Source of the DNA: Nymphaea colorata
Lineage: Eukaryota > Streptophyta > Magnoliopsida > Nymphaeales > Nymphaeaceae
Assembly: GCF_008831285.2 (NCBI RefSeq)
Contig: NW_022204507.1
Coordinates: forward strand, 3,156,452-3,220,451
Length of the DNA: 64,000 bases
Reading direction: 5' to 3'
Every line of letters begins with the position of its first letter. The first letter of the stretch is position 1. The notes under the pieces were generated by a model that was given only the letters and a program-made list of their open reading frames with translations, was not told where the DNA came from and searched no databases. A program made the translations under genes and the position numbers. Positions 1-11,875 of this stretch are shown here, one piece after another.

Positions 1-1043
1 ATATTGAAAAAGTCATTGCATGAACCTGTGCCAATAGAAATTGGCTCTATTGTTCCTCGAAAGCTAGGTGCAGTAAGGAAGCCATATTTCCTAAAGGTAT
101 GCTTCTCTTTTTCTTGTGATCCAATGATGTCCTTGGTTCACCTTTTGAGTTAATATATGTTGATGATAAAGGGTCACTGTTGCCAACTTTCTGTAGGATA
201 TAAGAGTTGTGTCTGTTCTTTGATATACTTGATCCAACACAAATTTGTTGCTATACCTCGAAAGTATTTGATGTTGGACTGATTGGGCTCATGTTCAAGG
301 TAAGCTGGCAACTTATTTGATTGCTAAAATAATTAAGGCATCACATTTTTAAGGCTTATCACTAAGGAAATGGTGGACATTGTCTTCTTAAGCTTTAATG
401 GAGTTATCTATGGGCACCACTTTTTCTATGTTCACAATGAGAGCACCATATACCAGCTTGGTTACAATGCTTGACATGTTCACAGACTCATCCAAGCTAT
501 TGAATCTGTATTCAGGTTTGGAATTGGGAGTAACTATTCAAAGTAGCAGCTCTGTATTTATCCAACTGCCCATGATTCTATAAATAATTTTTCTAGGTAA
601 ACCTTATCCCTTCATTAATTATACCAAGTTTGGATAGAACCCGGCTCTTTTTTGGCTAGACCAATGGAAGCTTGAATCTGAATGTATTTGTCTGATTAAT
701 TAGGCCTCTGATTTTCATCAAGATTTTCTTCCTTTCTCAAGTTCCATGTCCTACATTTGACTGCCATAACCTATTTAGGTAAACATTATTTTGATTATGT
801 TGGTGGTCTTCTTGAAATTTATATACCTGTGAATGTAATATGACAGGTTACAGTTGAGGACAATCCAACTGAAGTCTTTATGCATGCTTCTCCTAGAAAG
901 TGCTGGGACTTGGTGTGTCAGAGGCTTAATGTAGAAATAGAAAAGTTAAAGGCCTCGAAGTGCAGAACCTGCCACCATTACAACTCCTGGGAAGTCTTGA
1001 TGGACTTAACATGTTTGGATTTTCTTCCTTGCAAATTATTGAG
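1..1043 (+). pseudogene. FYRN-FYRC remnant of a JmjC (KDM5/JMJ14-type) histone demethylase
   Basis: Three exon-like blocks with GT/AG borders are visible: up to 96 (donor gtatgc), 197-299 (acceptor ctgtag, donor gtaagc) and 847-1,043 (acceptor gacag, donor gtaaga). The first encodes CSKEAIFPKG-like sequence, the second DPTQICCYTSKVFDVGLIG, and the third VTVEDNPTEVFMHASPRKCW followed by LPPLQLLGSLDGLNMFGFSS. In order these match the FYRN and FYRC halves at the C-terminal side of plant JmjC H3K4 demethylases, where the pair helps place the enzyme on chromatin. The frame breaks near 67-70 (a one-base loss in the codon for the KLWC tryptophan), near 220 and near 945-955. The catalytic JmjC domain is absent; it could lie left of the window. 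The FYRC tail after IIE is not found. I infer a decayed gene, or an assembly with indel errors. The family call is strong; the subgroup is less sure. Confidence 0.72.
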
Positions 1044-1611
1044 GTAAGAATGTCTTCATTCTTCTTTTACTGTAGCCTTGAAGGATGGAAAGTGCAATAT
1101 GGAAATTATCATGACATCTGTATAGGCCATTGGGTAAAGTTTAGCTTAGTGCTTTTGTCAGTATTGGCCAGAGCAGGATTTTTATAGCTGTTATTCTTCC
1201 CCAAGGCCAAATATAATGCTCGCAATTTATTGGGTTCATTGTTACTTTGACTTCATCAGTAAATACCAAATCCATGTAAAAATGGGTAGCTAGAGGTAGT
1301 TACAGGTAACCATACCTATGCTCATGTGTTGAAATATCCAATCGTTTTCCATGGATGGTGTTCCTTTGAATACATGGGACGTATAGTCTGTCACCTTATT
1401 TTTAAAATTCTTGAATTAAAGAATAATTCAACTAATTTCATTGATTTTAAATATGACAAAAAGAAGAAACATGATAATTATTAGCCTTGCATCGTATTGG
1501 CAAGATGACCGATTCAACACACATCCGCTGATGTGGAACGATATTAATAATTAATAACACTGACCCACGTTCTTCGACCTAAATTTATCATGTCAGTGAT
1601 AGAAATATACT
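1044..1611. other. AT-rich non-coding stretch
   Basis: No exon continuing the FYRC domain was recognised. The sequence looks like intron or intergenic DNA with short stop-rich frames. Confidence 0.5.
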
Positions 1612-2252
1612 TTTTACAAAATGTATTTTGCATAGTTTAAAATTTTAATCGTTTCAAAGTAGAACAAAGAAAATCAACATATAATAACTTAGTGGATCAT
1701 CAAAAAAAGGAAAATTAAAATATGGAATTAAAATGATTCGTAATTTTATTTCTAAAAAATGAATTGATTCAAAGTGAAAAAAATGTGTTAAGTATCCAAC
1801 ACCATCACATTCTGTAAAAAGACAGGAGAATTTGGAAAACACCATTTAATTTCTCCTAAATAATTTTGCCGTTGCCTATTTATTAAAAATATTCTCTGGA
1901 TCAAATGTTTGTCAGTAATTATGTGTCAAACACGTTCATTTATTCATTTGACAAAAAATAAAGCAAAGCATTTTCAAAGAAAAAACGTTTTTGGTGCTTT
2001 AAATAAATTCCAAAAAAAATTCATTTCCAAGCCTACCTTTTCTATAATTTTAAAAGTGGACCACATCATATTTTTTTAAATAACATGCTTTTCGTAAAAA
2101 CTATCAAATACGGATTTCAATCCAACATCCACTAATATGGGGAGCCAAGCTGATTTCTTTGTTTTAATACGATCCTATATCACAAAATTACTTTTTATGA
2201 CTTCAGCTAACATTTCACTTTTTAAAATAGGAATTTTACTTCCTGCCTTCAT
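1612..2252 (+). repeat. Block B, copy 1 of a dispersed AT-rich repeat
   Basis: This 640-bp block recurs in the same orientation at 27,004-27,653, starting at ttttacaaaatgtatttt and ending at cttcctgccttcatttt. Differences are scattered single bases and small indels, so the copies are old but clearly homologous. No coding capacity is seen. In the other copy it sits directly left of the remaining 5' LTR piece of the gypsy element. Confidence 0.85.
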
Positions 2253-3138
2253 TTTTCCATTTAAATTAAAAAAACAGTCCTTAGATAAATTGCAATAAGT
2301 TGTATTAGTTTGAAATCGTAAGCAAAAAGAAGACCCAACAAAGAATCTACAAATAAGTTTGTGTTATTACTATAAAAAGGTGCGGAAGCCAATTACCATG
2401 AATCAAGAATTGCATCACATATTCATAGTCAAAACTTTGATCAAAATAGAAGGAATTTAGTTCAAATTAGATCCACATGAGAAACCTTAGGCTGTGTTTG
2501 ATTACTTTGGATCTCGGAGCCTTGAGGTGCTTCAACTGCGGTATATGTAGAAGAAGCTGGTAGGAGAACTGGCGGAAGGGCCTATCAAATCTTCCCTCCC
2601 TTGCAGATTGGATGACGGCTTTCCTGTACCTATCGCATAGCTGTTTCCGAGCAGATAGCATGCACCACCTTGCCAAAAGAAAAAGATAGAACATGAGACT
2701 TCGGGAACTCAAGCCCCTTCGTTCGGAGGTAACCACAGACTCGAGGATCACTCGTGCTGGCCCGAATTCCTAAAAAATTGCTATTTTGTTTTGTCTTTTC
2801 AAAAGTACTAGTGACATACAATTATTGGTATCCAGCCCTAGATCTGGTTGAGAAGCACTAGTTTACCCAGTACTTTCCAATGCTACAAGGCTACGAGAGG
2901 ACCGAGCGAAAATGACCGAACAGTTTCAGGTCTCTTCCATGTATGGAAAAAGATGGTGAGTGGATTCCACGTGCTCAACCGGAGACCTGTGTCAGAGGAA
3001 GGTCCTTTTGGCAGAGAAAGATGTATCGACGGAAACTTCGATGAAGAGCTTGAAACAACAAACATTGCATTGGAACCTCTCCACAGCTCCCGTTCTCCGA
3101 AGATCAAAATTGGGGTTCCCAATGCTTGGCTTTCGAAA
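2253..3138. other. Spacer of the composite repeat, including block D (3,010-3,043)
   Basis: A 34-base block at 3,010-3,043 (ggcagagaaagatgtatcga and onward) is repeated at 27,654-27,687, where it follows block B directly. The 757 bases between B and D here are missing there. Both junctions carry tttt before ggcag, which suggests a microhomology-mediated deletion in the right-hand copy. Overlapping open frames on both strands (2,467-3,196) resemble nothing known and look fortuitous. Confidence 0.6.
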
Positions 3139-5178
3139 CAAAGGCTTTGAACACAAGATTCAAGACAAGTTTTCATGGAAGGCCGGGCCGCGTTAGAGGG
3201 GTTTTCTGTTTCGCAAAGTGGTCAAAGACAGAGGGCAGCATTTTCTTCTATTCGCGAGAACTTCTGGATTGGAGTCAAGCACGAGAGGTGTCGAACTTTC
3301 CTGCATGACTACTGCTCAAGTCGAGCTCTAGTTAAGTCAGGCGTCCAGCATGAGCGTCCCTCAAAGCCCGTTGGATTGGATAGTCTCATTGGTCTGTTGG
3401 GTCGGAAGGTCTTGCTTCCTATTTGTTAATTAATTTCTGGTCCACACGACTTTAGGAAGATAAAGCATCTACTAAAGCTATGCCTGTCAATCGAGTAGGT
3501 GATTTTGGATAGTTTTGAACTACCGTGGACTTGTTTCATAGCACTCAGCCAGACAAATGATGATTGAGACGAGATTCGGCCATCGTTGGATCTACTCAGA
3601 AGATCCACGACAAAACAAACCGTGCATCTCTAATCCACAAATTTAAATCTGTGTGGAGTGAAATCCATGGATTAGAAATCGAGCCAATCCCATCTGATCA
3701 CTTGCGCGGATCTCACATTATCGACCCATCTCCTACCATGGCCCTTTCTCTCCACCTAAAACCAACTAGAAGATATGATTCTCAAAATCTTTCAAAAAGC
3801 AATTGTAACTATCGACTGTCCATGGCCCTTTCTCTCCACCAAAGAACACTACTAAAATAAACTGTTGGCAATGCAATGGTTTCAGAAATAGCTTTTTGAG
3901 AGGAGAAAGAGAGAGATGTTGAAGCTCAGTCGATGGAGATGAGAGCTCCAATCCCTTTAGACACTACCTTTAACACTCCTAAGTGCAGGGAACTTCAACA
4001 CTTTTGATGAGCCTGAGGATTTCAAGAAAGAGAAATAAAAACCATCGGCACTGTTGATTATTTCAGACAGAGAGGGAGAGAAGGAGAGGGAGGGAGGGAG
4101 GGAGAGGTATAAAAGGGGGGAGAGGGAGGGAGGTGACTTGCCTGACCATCTCCGAGTGTATCTGCAGACACTTGAAAAGAGAGAACTCACCCACAAAAGA
4201 TGCCCTTCCTCTGTGATGATGAAGATGAGATCAGTAAAAAAAAAAAAAAAAACAGCCACCACCACTGAAAAGAGAGAGCTCAGCCATAGAAGATGCCCTT
4301 TGCTTATGATGACGAGGAGATCGGGAAAAAAAATGCCACTGCCATGGTCAGGGCCGAGCGAGAGAGAGAGGACGAGGATGCAAGCTTTGCATTACCAAAC
4401 ACGGTTTATAGAGGGTGAACAACGAGCTGAGCACAGCTCGTTAAACCTCGACTCAAAATCGAGTTTGAGCCAACTATTTTAACGAATGAGCCAAACTCGA
4501 GCTCATTTTTCAACTCTTTTTTCAGTCAAGCCGAGTTCAAATTCATTGAGCTCGAATATTTTAAGCTCGACTCGCCTCGAGCAAAAGTAGTAGTTATTCT
4601 GTTTTTTCCATTTCACGTTTCATGCCATCCCGTGGTTCTCTCTCTTCTCTTTCTTCTTCAATGCCTCATCCAAATGAAAAGCATCTCATCCAAATACCCA
4701 ATACCACCATTGCCCTTCTCATTTGCTGCTGCAAAGCCTGCCAAGGTACGCCTCTCTCTCCCTCTCCCTCTCTCTAACTCTAAGTCGAGGGTCACTCATT
4801 GGAGCAAGGGTTTCGAAGAAACCCTTGCTCCCACAAACGTGGTTTCAGAACACCTTCGCTCGCAGCGAGTGAGGGATGAAACCCTCATTCACTGGAGCTT
4901 CGGAATCTAAAACCCTCATTCACTGGAGCAAGGTTTTCTTTCTTCAAAACCTTGCTCCAACAAGCGAGGGTTTCAAAACACCCGCGTTCGCAACGAGTGA
5001 GGGTTGAAACCCTTGCTCAGCAAAGCAGAGGGTTTGAAATCAATCTGAAAACCTCACACAGCAAGGGGTTTCAGATTAATCAGAAACCCTTGCTCAGCAA
5101 AGGGTGGTGCTGGAGAGAGGGCTTTCAGGTTCATGAAGCCCTCGTTCCAGCAAGCGATCTGAAACCTTCATACAGTGC
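3139..5178 (+). repeat. Block C, copy 1 of a large dispersed repeat
   Basis: About 2.04 kb matches the reverse complement of 21,786-23,893. It contains a GA/CT-rich microsatellite zone (4,070-4,135), then two imperfect copies of a roughly 66-base unit (4,173-4,240 and 4,266-4,335), each starting gaaaagagagarctcas and ending in an A run. The unit translates as related EKREL(T/S)H(K/R)RCP peptides in an open frame at 4,054-4,482. The mirrored copy keeps a similar but shorter frame (22,549-22,839, minus), so low-complexity composition is the likely reason the frame is open. No protein family is recognised. The right part merges into the TIR element at 4,413-5,454. Confidence 0.8.
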
Positions 5179-5454
5179 TGAGCATGAGCGAGAGTTCCTT
5201 GAAAACCCAAAACTTAAAATCCAAATATCTCATATGATTTCTCTTTTTCTGCATATACTCTGCTTCATCTCTTCCATAGCAGCAGCATGCTTGCTGCCAC
5301 ATTTTGCCATAGCATATAAACGACACACTTATATACTAGTTAAATGAGCTCGAGCTCTGACACGCTTGATTGAGCCGAGCTCGAGTTGACATTATATAAC
5401 TTTATTCGAGCTCGAGTTGTGCAATATAGAAGGCGAGCGCTTTCATGTTCACCC
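4413..5454. mobile_element. Non-autonomous element with 9-bp terminal inverted repeats and subterminal GAGCTCGAGC motifs
   Basis: The block opens with gggtgaaca (4,413-4,421) and closes with the exact inverse tgttcaccc (5,446-5,454). Inside both ends lie subterminal runs of overlapping gagctcgagc/gctcgactcg motifs (4,430-4,590 and 5,345-5,420) that can fold on each other. The 1,042-bp length and lack of a transposase suggest a non-autonomous DNA transposon. I see no clear target-site duplication, so superfamily and exact ends are uncertain. Open frames inside (4,632-4,910 and 4,952-5,347) are not recognised and cross the hairpin array. Confidence 0.5.
4801..5142. repeat. Array of hairpins sharing a gagcaagggtttc motif
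   Basis: At least four palindromes follow each other: 4,801-4,831 (perfect 14-bp arms around a 3-base loop), 4,925-4,958 (13-bp arms), 5,060-5,094 (about 12 bp, one bulge) and 5,117-5,142 (10 bp). Three of the four share the arm motif gagcaaggGTTTc/gaaaccCTTGCTC; the last uses a different arm. The related copy at 21,786-22,165 keeps the pairing in several places with compensating or G-T changes. Confidence 0.75.
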
Positions 5455-7850
5455 ATACTGGAAACCACATTTTTCAAATCCTTGGATCTAATATCCAAGT
5501 ATTAAAAATCAACTCCGGATTCTTAGATCTGAAACTATCAAATGGAACCTAGATTCAAATATGAGCTCAAAATTGCTTTGCTTAATAAACGGCTGGGAGG
5601 AGCAGTCTCTCAATTTGTTCAACAGAATTAAAAGAATGTACAGAAAAAATAACCAACACGGACAACTTTAAGGAGTCGACCATTCAACAGAAGAATGCAA
5701 ATCAATGCAGCGATGCGAGACTTTCACTACTCACAACCGAATCAGACCATAACAAAGTGTCTCTATTTGTTACCAAACGAACACTCCTCATGGCTAAAGG
5801 AATCCAAAGACCCAAAAACCTTCCACATCCCAAGAATTCTATGAGTGAATCACCCCCACCAGCTTCTGCTTATAATTCACAGATGTTGGAGGTTCCAAAC
5901 ATTGAAAAAATTAGCACAGCAGACCCCAACCGAACTGATCTGGTCTGACGTTATTCACTTTCTAAGAGACAAGATGAGAAATTTCCTCCCATCCCCACAT
6001 GAGACCTGCAACCAAGTTGCACAAATACTTCTGTCAACACAAGTAGCACCATAAGGAGCCCATTAACTTGGCCTTGAGTGTCAACTAGAACATCCAAGCA
6101 TTATTAAGGCAACTCAAATCTTTCAAACCAGCCCCATCCTCCTGTAATGGTAAGAAAGCACAGGGAGAACCACCTCACTGCATGATCATGCCTCCCATCT
6201 GTTGAATCACACCAAATGAACCCACTACTGGTTCTCTGGGTGTTGTCTAATTAGGCCATTAGTTATACCAATTGTCCTAGTTTATAGCCTTTCTATAGCA
6301 TGAACCAAACTGTGCTAAGAGTTGGTTAAAAATGACTATTTTACCCTTCTTGAATGGGATATTTAACTGATTCTTCCAAAAGAATTTCAAATATAAGGTC
6401 CATGAACTACACCAAAGCAAATCATACATCATAGGTATCTAACTCCATTACCCATATCACTCAAGTCATCATCACATAGAAAATGAACATTTTGCTCCCG
6501 TTCAACTCATTGTATCCATTTTCTCTGGCTTTGCAAATAACTATGGAAGTCCTGAGAATTGTATTACTAAGCAATTGGGGTTATTTCCGTTTGTATAAGT
6601 CAATGGAAACACCCAACCAAGTTTATTAGCTTACATTTGGTCAGAAATGATCTAGAACTAGGTAATTTCCCTCATTTTGAATCATTTCTTGCCATCAAAA
6701 CACATGCAGACTTGACTAGACCCACGATAAGATCTCCTCAGCATAAGCATACTATCTCCAGCTCCATTTCCATTTTTGAAGTCTCAATTCTAGTGTTAGG
6801 ACAATCATTTTAAGAAATGACACCTTGTTTTTCCCATTTCCTCATGTATGATCATCATTTTCCACTCATTGGAGTGAGTTAGACCAAATTGAGTTACGAT
6901 CAGATTCTTAAGTGCATGAACTGACTATTCTTGCTTTCAATTCAGTAATTCTGTTTTAGATTGAGCACACATTGAAGATTTTCAGTCTTTCAAGGAGTGT
7001 TCATATCTAGACATTGTCATAGTAACTTTTGAGCTGATTTTTGAGAGATATGGAATGGCAATTTTCAAATTGAGAACACAGATTGATTAAAATGTCACTT
7101 AATGAGAGTACCAGTGTGCTTAGTGCTCCTACACAAGCTCAAAATCTCTATTTCCCATTATACCCTTACCATTTCCATTTACATGTTCAAATACAATTTA
7201 GTCAATTTTTGAAAATGTGATTTTCCAATGGCAAATTGAGTAACCTTTTAGTGAAATTTGGCATGGCCACAAATTGAACCTCAAAAGCACCTCAGGAAGT
7301 CTTTTTAACTCTCAAAAATATTCACCATGACCAAATGACCATTTTACCTCATACATGGAGGTTTTGAACTGTGCTTTAAAAAAATGATTTCAAATGTAGG
7401 AGCCCACCATAGAAAACCAGGGTCAAACTTACCCTATTTAGACATCTAATACCTAGACTGGATCACCCAAGTTGTCGCAACCATGTCAAATGACCATTTT
7501 GTCCTTAATGTAAGAAAATCTTATAAATCTTAGTAATGATTTAAAACAAACATAAATCGGGTAATTCTTAGCTCTACAAGTCTCTAAGAGTAGTTAAAGT
7601 AATCTCACCAACCATTTTTACCAGTTTAAGTCAGCTTTCCCTATAAGTCAGCTTACCAGAACCGAGAACTACAATTTTTAGCTCGACTATATATCATTAA
7701 GTCTAACCAAATTCAGGATAGGTTTTCTTTAGTGGAAAACATTTATTATTTTATTTACTTTGAGTTACCAAGCTCACATTTGAGTTTCAAAGTTATTTGC
7801 AGATTTCCACTGGGCCACTCTCTCCCCTATTTAGCATTGTTTGAATTAAG
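5455..7850. other. Non-coding AT-rich stretch
   Basis: Only short, stop-bounded frames occur (for example 5,757-5,948) with no recognisable protein similarity or convincing exon borders. I see nothing else in it. Confidence 0.5.
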
Positions 7851-7854
7851 TTAT

Positions 7855-8134
7855 AGTGCAACCGAGTTGAGTTAGCTCAAACCAAACTAGAATCATATTT
7901 ATCATTTATAAATTTATCCTCTTTGGTTTGAGTTCAATTTTGTTCCAAAGGTCCGAACTTCACTCTCTTTTTTGTTTTTAAGGCGTTTGAGCTCAACCTA
8001 GTGGAGTGAGCTGAAACCGAGCTAGGATCATGTTTATCATGTATAAATCTATCTTCTTTTAGTTTGGTTTGAGTTCATTTATGAAGCCATCTTAAGTTCA
8101 TTTTAGTTTGGAAGGTCCTAAAGTTCATTTTCTT

Positions 8135-8180
<46 letters not shown>

Positions 8181-8330
8181 TTAAGCTGAATTTGAGCTCA
8201 ACCTAATAGAGTGAGCTATAATTGAGCCAAAATCGTATTTATCATGTATGAATCTATCTTTTCTTAGTTTTTGGGTTTGAGTTTATTCATACCCAATTTG
8301 AGTTCAATTCAGTATTGAAGGTCTGGAACT
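7855..8330. repeat. Three diverged tandem units plus a (CT)n microsatellite
   Basis: A unit of about 150-200 bases containing gagctcaacctagtggagtgagct, atcatgtttatcatgtataaatct and a gagttcatt...ggaaggtc tail appears three times (about 7,855-7,980, 7,981-8,130 and 8,176-8,330). A pure (CT)n tract fills 8,139-8,175. No coding signal. Confidence 0.6.
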
Positions 8331-10133
8331 CATTCATAATACTTGCTACACTCTGTAAGCATCTATCAAGCTTAATTCAGTTAACTCAGAGCAAAACTTT
8401 CTGATCTTTCAACATATCCTTACCAGTAAATGGCTGATTTAAGGCCCGCAACTCAACTAGTGAAGATGATGATCATAACCTAATTTTTGAAAACCTTCTA
8501 TGTTTCTCTTTATATGTATGACATTCACAGCTTGTAAATTTTAGAAAAAAAAATTGATTTTTAGAAGAATGTTGGAGGGTTTTTTAGTAATATTTTAACT
8601 AAAGTCAATCTAGAAATAGGCACATAGGCTGGTCTAATCAGATTTGCCAAACTCACCCGGAGCATCAGAATTACACATAGGGACACAACAGTCATTTTCT
8701 TTTAAGCCATATTATTCATTGTAGTAGTTATACTTGATCCAATACCAAGTATAGCCTAGACATTGTACTACATATCCAATTTAATATAAATTTTCTCTTT
8801 ATTTCATGAATGCATGTATGTTGTAATAAAAAATTAACACGTGTAGATGCAAGGAGAGTTAGTGAGAGTGAAGAATGTATGCACACATATAGTTTATTTT
8901 CTTAATTCATGCCTGTGTTCACTTATCTAATTCACACACACATGCACCATCTCTAGAAAGTAAGTGAACCAATTCAAGTTACAAAACATGACCAAGCTAT
9001 ATTGCAACAAAGAATTTAGAATCTCACTTAGTTTTGAAAAGAAAATACAAGAATCCTATCAATCTTGCCAACAAATATATTTGGAACATAAATTTTTTCT
9101 ATAAAACATTGGAATCCCTATTTTTCCAAAAAAAAGCTTTACTTGAAAAATTTACAATCTTCTCTAAAAGAGAACTTCATACAATTTCAATTCAAAATTC
9201 CTATCTTTTGATAAACCAATTTTCAAATTTGATCAATTGATCCATTTTTTCAAGCTAAATCAACTATTTAAGTCAAGTTCATTTTTGAATTTACTTTAAA
9301 CTAAGTTCAAAATTTTGATCCAAGATTGCATATTAACTTCAAGTTCATGAACTAAAACTCCAATTTTCAACTATTTAATCATCAATTTACAAATATCATT
9401 TCCAACCAAATTTCTTAAACTCTCAAATTTTTAGATCAAATCAATGGTGCCAACTAGAATCAATTTTGAACAATTTTCAATTTTGCCAAAATTGAAAAGA
9501 ATTTGCCCAAATTTCTAAAACAAGTTGAATTTCTAAATAACTTGTGAAAGTCAATTAGATTTTCAAATAACTTGTTTAAAATCCATATCATTTTATCTAA
9601 AACAAGGTCAAAACGTTGGTTGTTCAAAATTTAGTTCAAATGAACTTCAAAATCAAATTTCAAACCCTTATGCACAAACATATATAATGCATCAATCGAA
9701 TGACTTGTACAACTTTTGAGAAATGCTTAGTCTTAGGTCCAATTATCCATGTTAAAGGCGGGGAGACATGGTTAGACCTCGTACCAGTAGGCGGATCCCT
9801 TTCTCTTGCAATTTTTTCTAATATCCAAATCTCAAATTTTCGGCTTCACGCTACTCCCCATTCAGGGGAGGGGAGCAAATAGATGGCATGCCTGGTGGCA
9901 TCCATTATAGTTCATCTAAGGATTTTTTAGGTCGTGTACAAGTCATTTTAACATTGCTAGACATCAATTCCATGCAAACACTTCATGACCATACCTACCA
10001 GCATCATGCATATTGTATTGCAAAGGAAGAAGGCGGAGAACAAGAGAAACTTCTAGTTGGGTGTCACCGGATCAAGTTACTAAGAAAAAGTGGCACCATA
10101 CTCTCAAGAGGAACAACTTGATGGTATTTGGAG
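8331..10133. other. AT-rich non-coding stretch
   Basis: Long runs rich in ttcaaaatttt/caattttgaac give weak internal self-similarity at 9,240-9,670. Open frames at 9,700-10,121 are unrecognised. No gene supported. Confidence 0.45.
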
Positions 10134-11075
10134 CAATGTTGTAAAAGGCAATAAGGTGAGGCGACACGTTCAGCCTCTCATGAGGCGAGGGGAGCTGAGG
10201 CATTAGTTGAAGCGTAGCTTCACAGACAAGTTTGTGAATTATATAATATTTATAAAAATAACATCAAAAATGAAAAAAATGACTACAATACTAAACATAT
10301 CAATAAAAACTAATACACAATATAAGAAAACTACAATAATTTGCAAATCCAAACAAATACAATGTCATAACATGCATAGTGCAAAGAGTGCTTGCATAAT
10401 TGGCGTAGAAGCATGACCTGTCCTAAACAGGTCATAGAACTATCAGTGAAAAACAAATAACCAAAACTAGGAAAAACAAAATTCAGATGATAATATCAAT
10501 TAAGAGAATAAGTAAATAACAAGTATTGGTGGACAATAATATAAGCATATTCAAATGTGTATATGTACAAAAATTAAAAAAGTAACTAATTTGTGTAATT
10601 ATCAAGTGATATTTAACAAAGTTCAAATGATTTTGGTAGGTGATTGGCCAATCGTATCTTCATTATTTTCATATTCTGTAATGGATGACAATTCATCATT
10701 TGAACCATTCATATATTGAATAAGTTCATCTTCCTCTTCAGTTGCTTCATCATCAAAACTCTCATGTTGAAAATCTTCTATTATTGTTTTACCTTCATAT
10801 AAAAACAATAATACATAACAAAATATAATAGCAAGTAAAGAAAAAAAAAATGTTCTTATCTTTATTTCAAAAATTACAAACATATAGCATTACTTTTTTC
10901 AACACTTTCCCTGAGCCGTATGCCTCAAGCACGGAGCATACCATGGATGGAGACATACAGCTATATTAAATGAGGTGCATGCTTCAGGGATGCATGCACC
11001 TCAAGGCATTTTTTCTAAAAAACACTTTGAGTTGCGTTTTTTTTTTGTGTGAGGCATATGCTTCTTACAACATTG
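10134..11075. mobile_element. Small TIR transposon (CAATGTTGTAA family)
   Basis: The left end reads caatgttgtaaaaggca (10,134-10,150) and the right end is its near-perfect inverse tgcttcttacaacattg (11,059-11,075). Next to both ends are the ggtgaggcg / gcctcaag motifs common in plant non-autonomous elements of this look. The 942-bp interior has only short AT-rich frames (10,207-10,416 and 10,623-10,883 minus) and no transposase. The element abuts the coding frame at 11,076-11,270 on its right, and appears to cut it. Confidence 0.5.
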
Positions 11076-11875
11076 ATTTGGGGGTAACATGGAAAAGCAT
11101 TTCAAAGTAGAGACACAGACGCTTTCTTTTGCAACTTTCCCTTCTATTTTCCTGTTGAGTAATTTTTGAAGTTCTTCTATCTTCTTGATGCAACGTAGAT
11201 GATTACCTCCACAGTTCTCAACTGCTTCAAACTCTTTACCACCATAGTTAACCCAGTATGACAAGGCAACCTGAATGAACTAAAAGTCTACCTGTAGTGC
11301 TCGCCAAGTATGCTGCAGAACCAATATCATTCTATTAGGAAGAAAACATCAAGGATTTTCATGATACAACAGAACCCTGATGAACCTATTAGGAAGAAAC
11401 CATCGAAGAGGCTCATGTTACAACAAAACCATTATCATCTTATAAACTTTTAAATAGTCTTATTTTTTCTCTCTCTCTCTCCCCCCCCCCCAACACAACC
11501 CAACACCCCACCCCCCAACAAAAAAAAGAAAGAAAGAATGACAAACCAACACACGCTCACATTCTGAAGACTAGCTCTCAAGCAGTTCTATTGCAAATAA
11601 TTTTATGCTTATGATGAAAAGCACTATACCTCAAAATAGTTCACGCAAGTAATATCTTCATATTTCTTTTGACAAAAGAAAATGGTTGCTCAGTCTAGGT
11701 GCTAAGAAATATAATCCCATGTTAGCCAGAGTCACTAGCCAGATGCATACAGAGGTCCACTATGTGATAGACAAAAGGTCAAAATGATTCAGCCAGCCAG
11801 GAATCTTACAATTACCTTTGCAATGTGTTCCAATTCAGACATGCTCAGATAACTTTCATGATGCTGCACACTCCA
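11076..11875 (-). CDS. Three in-frame spliced exons of an unassigned protein (partial)
   Basis: On the minus strand, exon 11,816-11,875 (acceptor attctag, donor gtaatt) encodes WSVQHHESYLSMSELEHIAK. Exon 11,292-11,312 (acceptor ttctgcag, donor gtagac) encodes HTWRALQ. The exon starting at 11,270 (acceptor cattcag) encodes VALSYWVNYGGKEFEAVENC and then a Lys/Leu-rich segment (IKKIEELQKLLNRK). All three join in phase 0 with no stop, which is unlikely by chance. The last exon runs into the transposon end at 11,075, so the gene looks truncated. I do not recognise the family. The charged IEELQKLL region could be a short coiled coil. Upstream exons were not found. Confidence 0.5.

Noticed and set aside
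4801-5142. Regularly spaced palindromes considered as a CRISPR-like array
   Set aside because: Plant nuclear context, repeats vary, spacing is irregular and no unique spacers or cas genes exist.
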